A DNA stretch of 64,000 nt, from the NCBI GenBank assembly GCA_025765595.1, contig JAIVFH010000059.1, positions 1 to 64,000 on the forward strand. The letters are read 5' to 3'. The translations under genes and the position numbers were made by a program. How positions within the stretch are numbered: the stretch's first letter is position 1; the number at the start of each line of letters is the position of its first letter. Below are positions 10,501-22,130 of the stretch, piece by piece. The notes beneath the pieces were generated by a model, which was not told the origin of the DNA, did not search any database, and worked only from the letters and a program-made list of their open reading frames with translations. The DNA is from Obelidium mucronatum (Eukaryota; Chytridiomycota; Chytridiomycetes; Chytridiales; Chytriomycetaceae).

Positions 10501-13500
10501 GAAAGCTTTTGTGTAACATTCGCCAACTCTGCTTCATAGAACTGTACAATATTCGAGCTAATCGGTTTTATCGCAGAGGCTGAGGCTGAGTTTAATTCGG
10601 CATCTCTGACAGTGAGGGCTGTTCCCTGTTGCTCGGCTTTGATTTCTTTCAAATTCTCTCGAAATGCCTCAACCTGATTGTCTCGATTATTAATAATCCC
10701 TTTGCTGATAGCGAGCTCTGTTTTTAATGCGGCAAATTCTGTCTCGAGCTTTACTGAAAGCCGTTGGAACTTCTCCCTTTGCTCAATCTCATATTTCAAA
10801 TTGGCTTCTGCTGAACAAAGCAAAAGAACTTTCTCATCGTATTTGGCCTTTAGAGTTGTAATTTGTAACTGCGAGGACGAGTTCTCGACTTGAAAAGCAC
10901 TGATCTGATTTTCCAAAGTCTTTACTTTCCTGTCCAGTTCCGTCAACTCTCCCTTGCAAGCCAAATACTCTTCAACCGTTTCGCTATTTCGAGTACGGGC
11001 CTCATCGAATTTGCTCTCCAGAACTTGAATGGTTTTGTTGGCCTCGTCAGCTGCCTGAGAGATTCTTAAATTCTCATCCCTCCAAGAACTTAATTTTTCC
11101 GCCAGATCATTCGAAGAGGATTTCATTTGCTCTTGGAGCTCTGAGATAATGAATTGTTGGTCTTCTATGCGATTCGAAAGTTGCTCTGAGTCTTTTAATG
11201 ACTTCGCCAATTTCTGCATCAGGTCATCATTTTCTTTCTTCAATCCATCAACATCTGCATTAACAGCCAATTGACTGTTGGCAGCATCGTCCTCCAGTGT
11301 TTTTACGTTCTTCGATAGATTCAAACTCTTGAGCTCAAGTGCATGATACTTCGTCTCAAATTCTTTCAACTGTTGTTGTAGCACGTTTATTTGCGATTCC
11401 AAACCCGTTGAGCAAACTTCTAAATCTGTTTTTTTTTGCTCAGAGTCGTGGAGCTGTTTCTGGAGTGAGCTGCGAAGAGCTTCCGCTTTGTCAAGTTTCT
11501 CACACAAAGACTGAGCATGAACTATAAAACGTGGTATTACATAAGTTTGTGTGCGGCCACGATAATCAAATCACCTTCTCCAATTTGGATCGCTGCTTTC
11601 AAGTTTGTAATTTCCAACTCTTGGGTGCTAACTTTGGCTTGCAGATGTTCGAGTGATTGATGCAATTCAGTGATGGTACAATCTCTCGTTTTTTCAGCCT
11701 TTCCAGAATCCAGAAGGAGATCTAACTCTCCCTGAAGTTTATTGAGCTTGTTGTATACTTCTTTTTGTTCCCGATCGTGCAAAGTTTGAGTCTGTTCAAA
11801 TGACGTTTTTAATTCACTTGTTTCGGCTTCTTTAATTTCCAAAAGTTCCTGCGTTAACTTTAAAGACGAGTCTAATTCTTTGATTCGAAGCTCGTATTTA
11901 TCGATAATACTTGAATCCGGGCCCGAAATAATTTTGTCGTCAGGTTCTGATATTTGAGCCAACTCGGCTTCAAGAGCTGAAATTTTGGCCACAGAAGATT
12001 TCAACTGAGTTTCATAACAATTCTCCAACTCTTTGATTTTGATTTGAAGACTTTGAATTTGATTTCCATCGGTTGCAGCTTGATTCTGCTGTTCAGAAAT
12101 TTGCGAATTGCAAATAGAGACTGATAGCAGAGGAGCGCCGCTTTCGTGAGGCGAATCAATTTGATTTTCTTGAAGTTCGGTTGACGTATTTGGTTCTGCC
12201 GGCAGAGCATCATTCACTACCACGTTTTCAACCTTTTTCGAAATTCAACAACACATAGGTTCAGAAAAATTCAGTTATACCTGATCCGAAGAATGCATTA
12301 CCGTCTCTTCTAACAGCCCTATTTGGAGCTCATGTATGTCAGAGAGAGCTTGATCATCGTCGTCATCCGCTTCAGACAGTTCGCTTCCAGTGAATGTCAG
12401 TAAAGGACTCTAAGTATTCCACCAGAATATTCAATGCTTTTATGCCAAGATAGATGAATTATCTTACCGTTAGTTCCCTCTCTGGGATGTTGCAACCTGT
12501 AGCTTTGTTGTCGTTCATTGATACATTCTCGACTTGCAGTTCAGGTATTAAAATAATCTCTTCAGCACTTTGGGCTTCCTCTTTATCTGAAACTGCTTTT
12601 GTATCATCATCAACTGCAGTCCCGATCTGTAGTAAATCGGACTGTGACGCCTTGGGCGAAACCAAACTAGCCGCACTCTTGGAAATCAAATTTATAACAC
12701 TCTTTGAAACCTTGCTATTCACTGTATCAGCGAAACTTGTGATGCTCCCAAACATGCTCATTTCGGTCAATGTGAGAAAGTCTACAATCTCCTGGATGGC
12801 ATTATCATACTCGGAGTAGTCGATTCTTTCTACTGGTTTCCTTTTTTCACTGTCGAGAGCGACTGGATTGGCCCCTAAATCAATCAACAGATGTACGATG
12901 GAAGACATGGATTTTTCAACCGCCAGATGAAGAGCAGTGCTATCAATATACTTGTGATAAGTTTCATACTATCTGATTTTTGAAATTAAATACCTGGAAT
13001 CTGGTCCATAAGCCGCGTTGAGTGCTTCGACGGACAATCCTTGAATCAACACTTCGGCCATCTTTTCTCGACTACACTTTATGGCATGGTAAAACAAGGG
13101 AATTCCAGACTACAGTTATGGAAAATAATAATTAAGCGATGTGGAAGTGTCTTGAACTCATGCGAACCTTATCAATCGCTTCAGTTTGTGCACCTCGATC
13201 CATCAAAAGCTTGAAACTACTGATATCACCAAGATAAATAGCATAATGAAGAGCCGTACAGCCAATTATATCTTGTATATTAATATCGGCATGATTCTTA
13301 AGGAGTAAATGTACAATGTCGGAATAGCCTCGTATCACAGCCTTGAACAGCAGAATAAGTCTTTCAAACAGAAAAAAGGCAAATTAAAAAGGTAGGTATA
13401 AATTTACCAGAATCAGAGGCGTTCTTCCTTCGCGATTGACAGCATTAATATTGATTATTTTCAATGCCGATTTTTCAAATAACTCCTTTGTCTTGACATC

Positions 13501-14053
13501 TTTTTCAGCCAGTGCCAACACTGGTTCAATCAATATGGTTGCTACATCATACTTGTTTTCGTCGACTGCGAGATGTAGCGCTGAAAACCCGTGGTATGTG
13601 TCTAATTTGTTCACATCACGAGTTTTCTCGGCGACAAGGGATTTGAGCTTTCTCAAATCTCCGGAATGAACAGCGGCATGAAGCGTATTCAACTTTTTTG
13701 ATTCCAGGTAAGAAGCCGCCTTAATTTTCGCGACTGTGAGTGTTGTAATGTCTTCAATTGGTTTGATTGACAACGGAGGCAATACGGTAGATGTGGATAA
13801 TGCTGGCGATGGTGGGGCTGTAGAGCAATGAGACGCGTTTGATTCTGCTCTGGATCGAAGTTTGGATCCAAGTTTTTCTGGTGGAATCAGATCGGTTGTT
13901 GGATTGGGTGATCGCTTTGGGTTTGGTTGGCCTTCGCAAGGGGAAAAAAGAGGTTAATGAAGCCCGACATCAAGAAACGACCCTACTTGGCGATGGCGTT
14001 TCTGAGGGTCTCCTCTTTCCGAAAAGGGGGCTGCTAAATCCTTTGCCACTCAT
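4592..14053 (-). CDS. Giant ankyrin-repeat plus coiled-coil protein (about 2,900 aa)
   Basis: Exons can be chained in phase from ATG at 14053 to the stop at 4592: 14053-13987, 13931-13409, 13341-13168, 13109-12994, 12939-12468, 12409-12281, 12232-11575, 11521-6369, 6325-6179, then four short exons and a last exon from about 5707. The N-terminus is Pro/Ser-rich and basic. Ankyrin repeats follow over roughly residues 80-310 (TLHAAVHSGD, SALHLAV, TALHYAI, TALHLAV). The rest is almost continuous heptad coiled coil rich in Leu, Glu, Gln and Lys. Three near-identical 140-residue tandem repeats sit in the large exon. The intron after 6369 begins with GC rather than GT. Golgin- or tether-like architecture suggests a cytoskeletal or membrane scaffold, but I recognise no named orthologue. 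Ankyrin assignment is firm; role is unknown. Confidence 0.8.
7981..9260 (-). repeat. Three tandem 420-bp coding repeats in the coiled-coil gene
   Basis: Units at 7981-8400, 8401-8820 and 8821-9240, plus a short partial fourth. The last two units are almost identical base for base; the first is slightly diverged (for example GCAGCG against GTAGCG near 8041). 420 bp is exactly 140 codons, that is 20 heptads, so the coiled-coil register is kept. Confidence 0.95.
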
Positions 14054-14113
14054 TTGAGAATCTCCCAATTTCTGACAATTTTATGAAACTCGAATTATCT
14101 CCAAATATTATTT

Positions 14114-16080
14114 TCACTTCTTATAATCATCACAATATTTTGCAATATGTCCTTGCTGGAGCACAATAAAAAGATTGCTCAGTTCAGCGCACTTCGCAGG
14201 AATCAGATAAAATACAAACCTTGCCGCAGCGAAAACAGGCACCTGGCTCAACATTTCGCCTTGATTTGTCAAACGTATAACTCCGGCTTGAACGAAATGC
14301 ATCATAAGAATCTTGAGCTGGAACTCCAAGGTGTGAATTTACGCAAATAGTCGCTCATTTTGGTTTCCCAACTTCAGAACTTACATTGGAAACCTGAAAA
14401 TTCCATCTGTGTTGGATGGAACGATGAAGCACCATATCCAGAATCTCTCGACTCCCTACTTCGCCAATGCTGTTCAGGAGACGGGCTTCTCCGACGGCGC
14501 TTTCTCCTTGAGTCATCAGAATCGCTACCACTACTTGAATCAGAATCAGTGCCAGAATCATCCTCTTCAAACTCGGGATTAGGCGTCCGTTTCGCTTTCC
14601 GATCGGCCAAAAAGGAATCAATTCTGCCACTTTCCCAACCGCTTTGATCAAATCTTTTCGCGATAGCTGCTTTTGAGTCTTCGTTTTCGGTCTCCTCGAA
14701 AGCGGAAAGGTCTGATGAGACAATGTTGACAATTTTCTTTTGATCCGAAAGGCCCTTATAATATTCTTCGAGTACTTGATCGATATTGGGCACAGTTTGT
14801 GGTGAAGGAATGGAGTTGAATGAAGAAACTCTCACAGAGTCATAATATTTGCTTCCCAGCTAATTCCATATTAATTGTTGGGCATAATGAAGAAGTAATA
14901 GGTTGTAATACCGGTACAACAGAAAACAATAGCCCCGCAGGCAATTCGTAGTGCTTTTTGGGGACAGCAGTTGGCTTTCGCAACTCTGCAGCAATCTTCA
15001 TATTTGCAGCAGATATATCACGCACAGGGTTTTGAGCAAGCGGTGCAACTTCTTGCGGCTCAATATTCTCTGGTTTTGCAGCCGCTTGTGCCAAAAGTTC
15101 GCGAGGGAATATGTTTTTCGTGCCCCAGATCGTGACAATCTTTGAATTTGAGTGTGAGAATTAAATGACTTCAGAATCATAGATATCCAATAAGCTGGGT
15201 CACCTTGTTGATTTTCTCTACATTCGCACTGGCTGCCTGCATTGGGGCTTGCAGAAAAAACCCAAGCAACGGAGCCACAGCATCACGAAACAGGCACGTT
15301 TTTTTCTGGGATCTGTGATAGCTTGTTTTGATGCGGTGCGCAACATAAAAAGCAAAATGAAATTGTGTACTCACTCATACATGAGTATTTCGTTGACCAA
15401 ATATAACACATGCAGTCTCTCTTGAAATATCTCAGACTTCTTAATTGCAGAGACGAAAAGCTCTATTGTGGATTTGATTGACTCTAACGTTTGGCAGTTC
15501 TTGAAAATGAAGTTTTTGGCGTTCTATCAGACCAAATACAAAAACAACAGGTTAAAAAAATAACGATAGTCACGCATCGAGAGAATTAAACCTGAATGTT
15601 ATTTTTCGTACACTCTTTTGTGACGGAATCAATGAGCGATTGAATTTCGGATGTTTTGGATCCTGTTTGGTTTGAAGGAATAGCAGAGGGAGCCATTGAA
15701 GCAATTAAGTTTTTCTGGAGCTGCATGAATTCGACTGTAGCGACAAGGGTTTAGGCCATGTTTCTGAGAGGTGCACCAATTTCGCAGTACCTGGATTTCT
15801 ATATGACCAGACTTTAAACGAAAAGTACGGATATGACGACGAATTCGGCCAAAGAAAGCGACATTGCGTATTTGGGTTCTTTGACTCCTGGTCCATCAAC
15901 AAATAGAGAAACATGTTGTTGTTATTGGCCACTTTTTCCGCAATAGTGTGAATCTGATCTCGCTCGGCCGAGTCTGGAAAGATACTGGAAATGAGCAATG
16001 TTAAAGAAACTCATGACCCTTGTACCTGACGGTGGATGAGGAATAGGACCGATTGGTGCAGGAAAAGTTGCCCACTCCAT
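14114..16080 (-). CDS. CHERP-like SURP and CID domain splicing-associated protein with C-terminal zinc knuckle
   Basis: Start ATG at 16080 (MEWATFPAPIGPIPHPP). A SURP (SWAP) domain follows (AERDQIHTIAEKVANNN, then FLWPNSSSYPYFSFK). A CTD-interacting domain (CID/RPR) is spread over several small exons (IQSLIDSVTKE, KNFIFKNCQ, HVLYLVNEILMYE, KVTQIVTIW). After a linker come acidic-serine and RRKRRRRS segments. SURP then CID is the CHERP order, in a protein tied to U2 snRNP and RNA polymerase II CTD. The final two exons encode CFRCGKQGHIAKYC, a CCHC zinc knuckle, where CHERP proteins carry a G-patch; no G-patch motif is visible. Splice joins were inferred by phase. It lies 60 bp upstream of the ankyrin/coiled-coil gene and 50 bp downstream of the bZIP gene, all on the same strand. 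Confidence 0.8.
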
Positions 16081-16129
16081 TTTATTGAAAACTAAAAAAA
16101 AGCGACTTTTATTCAATGACAGATCAGAA

Positions 16130-17086
16130 TCAAAGAGCTCCAAAGACTCTACGTCTAAAGAAAGCAGTGAGAGGATAAAGTTGCTGACTATGATGAGGAG
16201 CATTAAATGGCCAGAACGATAGTAACGACGAGGCTCTTGATGACACGGATACCGAACGTTGGCTCAGAAGGGATCTGGATTGAGGAGAGCCATTGATTGC
16301 AGTCAAAGCATTCTGAGAAGTAAATAGCGATCCCACAGCATCTGCGCTACCCGTCAGCTCAAGCACGCGTTGCATCAGAGTAGCATTTTGTTTTTCCAGT
16401 AGCCGAACCCGTTGCGTCAACTCTTGATTCGACGATTCCAGTTCTTCTACATGTTTTCGTTTGCGATCTCGACTGACTTGAGCAAATTCCTTGTTCTTTT
16501 CCTTTCTGTGTTGCAATTGGGCGTTCTTCTCCTCTGTCAGATTGGATTGAAGATTAGTTACGCCAGTTCAACAACAACGAGCATAGAACATCAGGACAGG
16601 AAAACAAGATGGAAGAAGCAAGGTATCATGAAGGCTGCCGTCAAACGGCAAAGCCTCTCGCCGATCAAGAGACAACTGAGGCAAAACAGAAAAACAAGAA
16701 ACCTCACCTTCACTCAAAACTTTCGGTTTCCTTCCCCTCGTACTCTTTCCAGCAGGCTGAGATTTCGATAGCGAAGAGTCCGATTCAGAAGGAGACGCCG
16801 GAGCAAACGGTTGTGAGGAGGGGGCTGAAGAAGTGGAACCAGAACCAAAAGTGAATAGAAAGTCAAAGGGGCTGTTTCCAAAGAGAGGTGTTGATCCTAA
16901 GCCAACACCAGAAGTCGGGCTGGTGTTTCCGCTCGACTGGTCCAATTCGGAAGTGGAGGCTTCTAGGAGGAAGCGGTCAATCTCATCCTGTAGTGACTGG
17001 TTGTTGATGGGTAATGGTGGTGAAGATGAGGCGCTTCCAGGGTTTGCGGTATGTAGTATATGCGAGAAGTCAAAGAGTGACGACAT
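16130..17086 (-). CDS. bZIP transcription factor, GCN4/AP-1 type
   Basis: Two exons. The first starts at ATG 17086 and encodes a Ser/Pro/Phe-rich, acidic N-terminus of about 140 residues typical of activation domains, ending in a GRKPK AT-hook-like cluster. An intron of about 170 nt ends at a CTGACAG acceptor near 16548. The second exon holds the basic region with the N-x7-R signature (NKEFAQVSR) followed by DRKRKHVEELE and a leucine zipper (L at heptad spacing through VRLLEKQNATLMQRVLEL). It would bind DNA as a dimer in the nucleus. The short Ser-rich tail after the zipper ends at 16130. The target pathway cannot be read from the sequence. Confidence 0.85.
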
Positions 17087-18404
17087 TTTGTTTTTTATTT
17101 GGTGACGTGGGGCAATAAACTAAAACATGTTCGGAAAAGAAAGCTTCAAAGGTAGAGTTCATTTTGAGCGCAAACCCTTACTGTTTCTGTCCTGTATTAC
17201 ACATAATTGCTACGAAAACTGGCCCGAGGAAGTTGGTGATATCCTCGTCAACTTCCTGTCTTGGCTGCAAGTCCCAACAACTGAGTGAAAAATTCTACAC
17301 TGTAGTAATTAGATCTTTAACGTAACGGTTTTTCTGTCTTTTCATGCTTTCTCTTGTGGTGGTATAGGCTGGGTGGAGTGGCGCAGTAATGGGTTTTGTT
17401 TTCTTTTTTGGTATTTCCTGATTTTCACGACTTTATAGATCTGAATAGTCGAAATGTTGTTGGTGTTGTTGAGGTCTTGGTGGTGACCACTTCGAACATA
17501 ACGGCATTCACCATGACTACAGGAGAGCAATAAGGCTGAAACTGGCTGTTCGTGCGTGCAATTAAATATTATAGGGTGGTATCGATTAATTGATACTGCA
17601 TGGTTTTGAGACTTTATGTGTGGGTTTATACCTCACCTTTCCTTCACGCAGCAATTTGTCACCAGTCCGATTGACTATCCAAACTCATTACTCTTTTCAA
17701 CTTAAGTATGTAATGGAAATCTGTGAGTGGTTCGTTTTTGCCACAAAGTCTTCCACCTAAATCAATTGTTAAGACTCAGCAGCTTCCAATGAATACCGAT
17801 GAAGTCGCTGACGTATTCTAAAGTATTTGAAGGAGTTCGAGCTCTATTTAGCCAGTAGTGAGGAGCCTGCTCATCAGTGGCGCCTTCGAACAGAACTCAC
17901 GACACTAACAATTCAGTCTCCAAGATAGTTTCGAAAATGAAATAAAATGTTTAGGGAAAGGATTAGTTACAACTACTGATCTCTGTATTTGGTCGAAGCT
18001 GTGGTACAGTTACGCGGCACGACGATAACTGCCGACGAAGACCGTCAGGAAGCATCCCACTGTCCAAACGCTCAGCCATGCTCTCTAAAACATACTTATT
18101 CAGTTTTATTATGCCGTAGCCGGTGTGTGCAGCTGCTGAGGGCCTTGAGATGCTGATGCTGTAGTCAGGGCACTTTGCTCCAAAATGTGAGAAATACTTT
18201 TCCCACACAAACAACAAGAAGAAAGCAAACCAAGTTGTTTTCAACTTTTGAAAAGCGCATTAGAACCGCAGTAACGCGTTTGATAGGTTTGCAATAATCT
18301 CCGACGCGTTCTGAAGCGTGGTTACCCCGTTTTCCGGTGCAAGTTCAGATTTCAAGTCCCGCCACCAAAAATTGTCCGAACTGTCAAATATCTGAAAAAA
18401 AGCT
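17087..18404. other. Intergenic, about 1.3 kb without a supported gene
   Basis: Between divergent genes (bZIP on minus, Vac8-like on plus). Open frames here are short, lack codon character and have no recognisable motif. The region should carry both promoters. Confidence 0.6.
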
Positions 18405-18495
18405 GAAAAAGGTATAAATAGGCAGCGTATTCCCCTCTTTTTTCATCTCACACTTCTTCTCTCCTTCAACTCCCCTCTCTCTCTCTCTCGTCAAT
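18405..18495 (+). promoter_or_regulatory. TATA box and pyrimidine-rich initiator upstream of the Vac8-like gene
   Basis: A canonical TATAAATA lies at about 18413. It is followed about 30 bp later by a CT-rich stretch (TTCTTCTCTCCTTC, then CTCTCTCTCTCTC), a common fungal promoter and start-site signature. The nearest plus-strand coding start is 660 bp downstream, so a long or spliced leader is implied. Confidence 0.5.
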
Positions 18496-18502
18496 ACTTG
18501 GA

Positions 18503-18850
18503 AACTGGAAGAAAAGCACCTCTATCCGAAACTACTTTCAGTCCGAGACTCTCTTCAACTCGCCCGACAACTCAGTCAAAAAAAATTCGTAAAAGGTGTA
18601 AAAGGTGTACTTTTGGGTCTCTATTTTTGCATTGGATGGGTTGAGTTGGAGTGTAAAGTGTTGTCTCCTGTCCTTCTCCTCTCCAAGACTCTCTACAACC
18701 TCACTGAGAACATTATCAAAGTGTTTTTGGCTGAGTCGTAGTGTAAAGGTTGTCTTCTTACTCCATACTTGCCTCTACGACTCCATCGAGAGCACAATCA
18801 AAAAGTAATCAATCCCCAAAAGGTGTAAAAGGTGTACTTTTGGGTTTCGA
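18503..18850 (+). repeat. Imperfect direct repeats in the presumed 5' leader
   Basis: Two copies of GGTGTAAAAGGTGTACTTTT (about 18593 and 18821), and three diverged copies of a roughly 75-90-bp block containing GAGTGTAAAG or GACTCTC...CAAC (about 18520, 18642, 18733). No matching coding frame is seen. Confidence 0.6.
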
Positions 18851-19076
18851 TGATGTGTCTTTTGGTGGAGATGGCATAGTATCATTTTTTGCACATTTGA
18901 ATGATATATTTACTTTGGAAGGACGCGATCAAAAAGGTAATGGCGGGATTTTGGGTTCAGGGCCTCCTCGTGGCTCCCGCTGGTAACAGGGCTTCTCCCT
19001 GGCTGACACTGAACCCCCTTCGATTCTTTGTTTTACTTTTCTATTTACTTTGTTTTTATTCTCAATAAAACCGAAA

Positions 19077-21240
19077 ATGCTTTGCAACTGCTTTACCCTG
19101 TGTCTTCCGCTGTTCTCCCGACGTCACAGCAGCAGCAGTAGGGGATACACGGCGCTGGCAACAGCCGATGTGGAGGCGTCCGCCGAGGAGCGCGCGGCGT
19201 TGGCGACGGTGGAGGCAGCGTTGGCGGGTAAGAAAGAAGAAGAGAAAGGAGAAGAGAAAGAAGAGTAACTTATTCCTCTATCGCCGCCGACGCAGACGAC
19301 GCGGCGGCGCTGCTTGTCGCAGAAACGCGCGGCTTCCGCGCGCTCGACGTGCTCGTGTTTTGCAACGACGCCGGCCGCATGCGCGCGGCGGCGGCAGCGC
19401 TGGTCGGCGCGTCGGCGCAGTCGGCGGCCAGCGTCGATGCGCGCGTCGTCGACTGGTGCGTGCACTTGCTGAACAGCGCCGACGCGGACACGCAGCAGCG
19501 CGCGGCGGCGGCGCTCGGCAACCTGGCGGTCAACGGTGATGAGTCAGCGGCGCCGTCCGATTACTAATCAACTCAACGCATCGCATCGCAGAAACAAACA
19601 AAGCGGCGATTGTCGACTTTGGCGCGCTGGACGCTCTCGTGGCGCTGCTGTCGGCGGCCGACGTCGAAGTGCAGTGCAATGCGGTGGGTTGCATCACGAA
19701 TCTCGCAACTCACGGTATTCCATTCTTTTGTATTCGGATACAGCACACACTCAACACTGAGCACTAGATGCTAACAAGGACAAAATCGCTCAATCTGGCG
19801 CCCTCGGACCTCTGACGCATTTGGCTAGATCATCGGATCTTCGCGTTCAACGAAATGCTACTGGTGCCCTTTTGAACATGACACATACTGTCGACAATCG
19901 TCTTCAACTCGTTGCTGTTAATGCGATCCCTACTTTGGTTGATTTATTGACCAACTCTCCAGACTATGATGTTCAATACTATTGTACCACTTGTCTTTCA
20001 AATATTGCTGTTGATTACGTTCATCGGAAATTACTCGCGTCCACTGAACCTCTTTTGGTGCCTAAATTGCTTGTTTTGACGGATTCTCCTTCATTGAAGG
20101 TTCAATGTCAGGCTACCCTTGCGTTACGTAATTTGGCTTCTGATGGTTTGTGGCTTCACCGCCGTAGGCGGTATTGCTTTGCCGACGACGGATTTCTTGT
20201 TTATTCGTCCTCCTTCCGTGGCGAATTCCTTACAATCCAAAACTAACAACTACATTAGACTACTTTCAACTGCAGATTGTAGAAAAAAAGGGACTCACAT
20301 CTTTACGGCAACTAATTCAATCCCAAATCCCTGAAATTGTTGTGGCGGCAGTTGCATGTCTCCGCAACATTTCTATCCACTCATCAAACGAAACGCCCAT
20401 TGTCGAAAGCGGATTCTTGCCGCTCCTTCTTGGTCTTTTAATTGTAGACAACTCAGAAATTCAATGCCATGCAATGAGTACCATCAGGAATTTGGCTAGC
20501 TCTGACGAAAACAAGACGATAATTATTAAAGAAGGCGCAATCTATCGTATTGGCGAATTACTGCGGTTGGAAGATGGCGTGCTTTCGGAATCTGTCAAGA
20601 ATGAAATGACTGCCTGTTTGGCAGTTTTGGCTCTTGTTGGTCAGTGTTTTCTTTATTGCGATTCATTGGAAATAACGTCAGTATTTAGAAGGAGCCAAGG
20701 CACAAATATTGAAACTACTCAAGTATCTGATTCGGCTATGTTTATCATCCCAAGATGGCGACATAACGAGTAACTCGGCATTTACGATTGGAAACTGCGT
20801 CGTTGATTGTAAGCACATCCTTGTCTGTTCACGCGACGTGTTTCTAAGCTTGTGTAATCACATCATCAGTGAATGAACGGGAAACCCAAATGTTCTTGCA
20901 TCATTGGCAAAACTTTAGAAAATACATTGCCAAGTTTATTTCAAGCTCAGATACATCACTACGGCATATTGCAGTATGGACGCTGGTACAATGCATCTCT
21001 GGAAATGGTAACTTGTATACCTATAACAGTTTACTCTTCTATTAACACTGTCATGAAGAAAAAGTTCGTGAAAAGCTGAGCGACGACAAGGAGCTGCTAC
21101 GACTAATTGAGGCAGTATCAAACAAGACACTGCCTAATAGTCGCGAAGTAGCAGCCACCTCCTCTGGCTTAATAGTAGAGAACTCTGTCGAAGAGTTGTC
21201 ACAAACGCTCTTGCATGAACTCCAGTCGCCTCGCGAGTAA
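19077..21240 (+). CDS. VAC8: Vac8-like armadillo-repeat vacuolar protein
   Basis: The start ATG at 19077 gives [11 protein letters not shown], a cysteine-rich N-terminus suited to palmitoylation. Yeast Vac8 also has Gly2 for myristoylation, which is absent here. Armadillo repeats follow across about nine exons: [105 protein letters not shown]. The segment order and spacing match Vac8, which links vacuoles to actin and nucleus-vacuole junctions and to autophagy factors. Introns lie at about 19229, 19534, 19713, 20143, 20638, 20810 and 21007. The first exons are strikingly GC-rich and the later ones AT-rich. The C-terminus ends HELQSPRE at 21240. Confidence 0.88.
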
Positions 21241-21398
21241 ACTTCACCTCTTTTTTTTTGTTAACGCAGTGCAATCTATTATTGTGTGTATTGTTATATA
21301 TATAAAATATTTGTATATTGTAAAAAACGAGATTATTTGTTTTTTGTGGTTATAATAATTCTTTTTTCTTTCTTTCTTTTTTTTTTTTTTAAAAAAAA

Positions 21399-21727
21399 AT
21401 GAGAGAAAGCGAACGTACACCGCTACAAGTACATCGCTGTCGCTTCGTCGATTACGTTCCATCAGCAATCAACGCTTTGAGCTTCATCTCCAAAGACGTA
21501 AAGCGGCCTCTTCTAGCTTGTGCGAGGGCAAATGGAGACATTGAAATCTGGAACCCGATTACCTGGCACATTGAACGGGTAACAACGCATACACCCCTGC
21601 AAGACTTCCGAAAACCTGACATCACATACTTTGGTTTTCAAAAATACAGACGATCCCAGGTATCACTGGCGCTGGATCGATTGAAAGTATCGCTTGGATC
21701 CCTGTCATTGACAAACCAGAAGATGAC

Positions 21728-21759
<32 letters not shown>

Positions 21760-22087
21760 AGAAGAAGACGAAAAAAAACCTTTGACCTCAAAATCGAAAA
21801 GACAACAACAACAACAGTCAAAGATCCTGCACACACCACGGTTGTTTACAGCGGGCCTAGATGGATTCATTACGGAATGGGATCTTGTAACTCTGGCCCC
21901 CATATCTCGCGTGGAATCTGGTGGTGGCGCGATTTGGTCCATGTCTGTAGCTCCCTCTGGAACAGAGATTGCGATTGGATGTGAAGACGGGTGTGTTAGA
22001 ATTTTTGAAGTTGCGCCTGGGGGGGCATCTGATTGTGTTGTTTATAAGGCTGCTTGTGATCGTCAGGATGGTGTGTTGCTTTTTTTT

Positions 22088-22130
<43 letters not shown>

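Noticed and set aside
17963..18244. 93-codon minus-strand frame
   Set aside because: No recognisable motif, no splice partner and weak codon character.
18320..18365. tRNA-like B-box (TTCAAGTCCC)
   Set aside because: No pairing T stem, no A box and no acceptor stem can be drawn.
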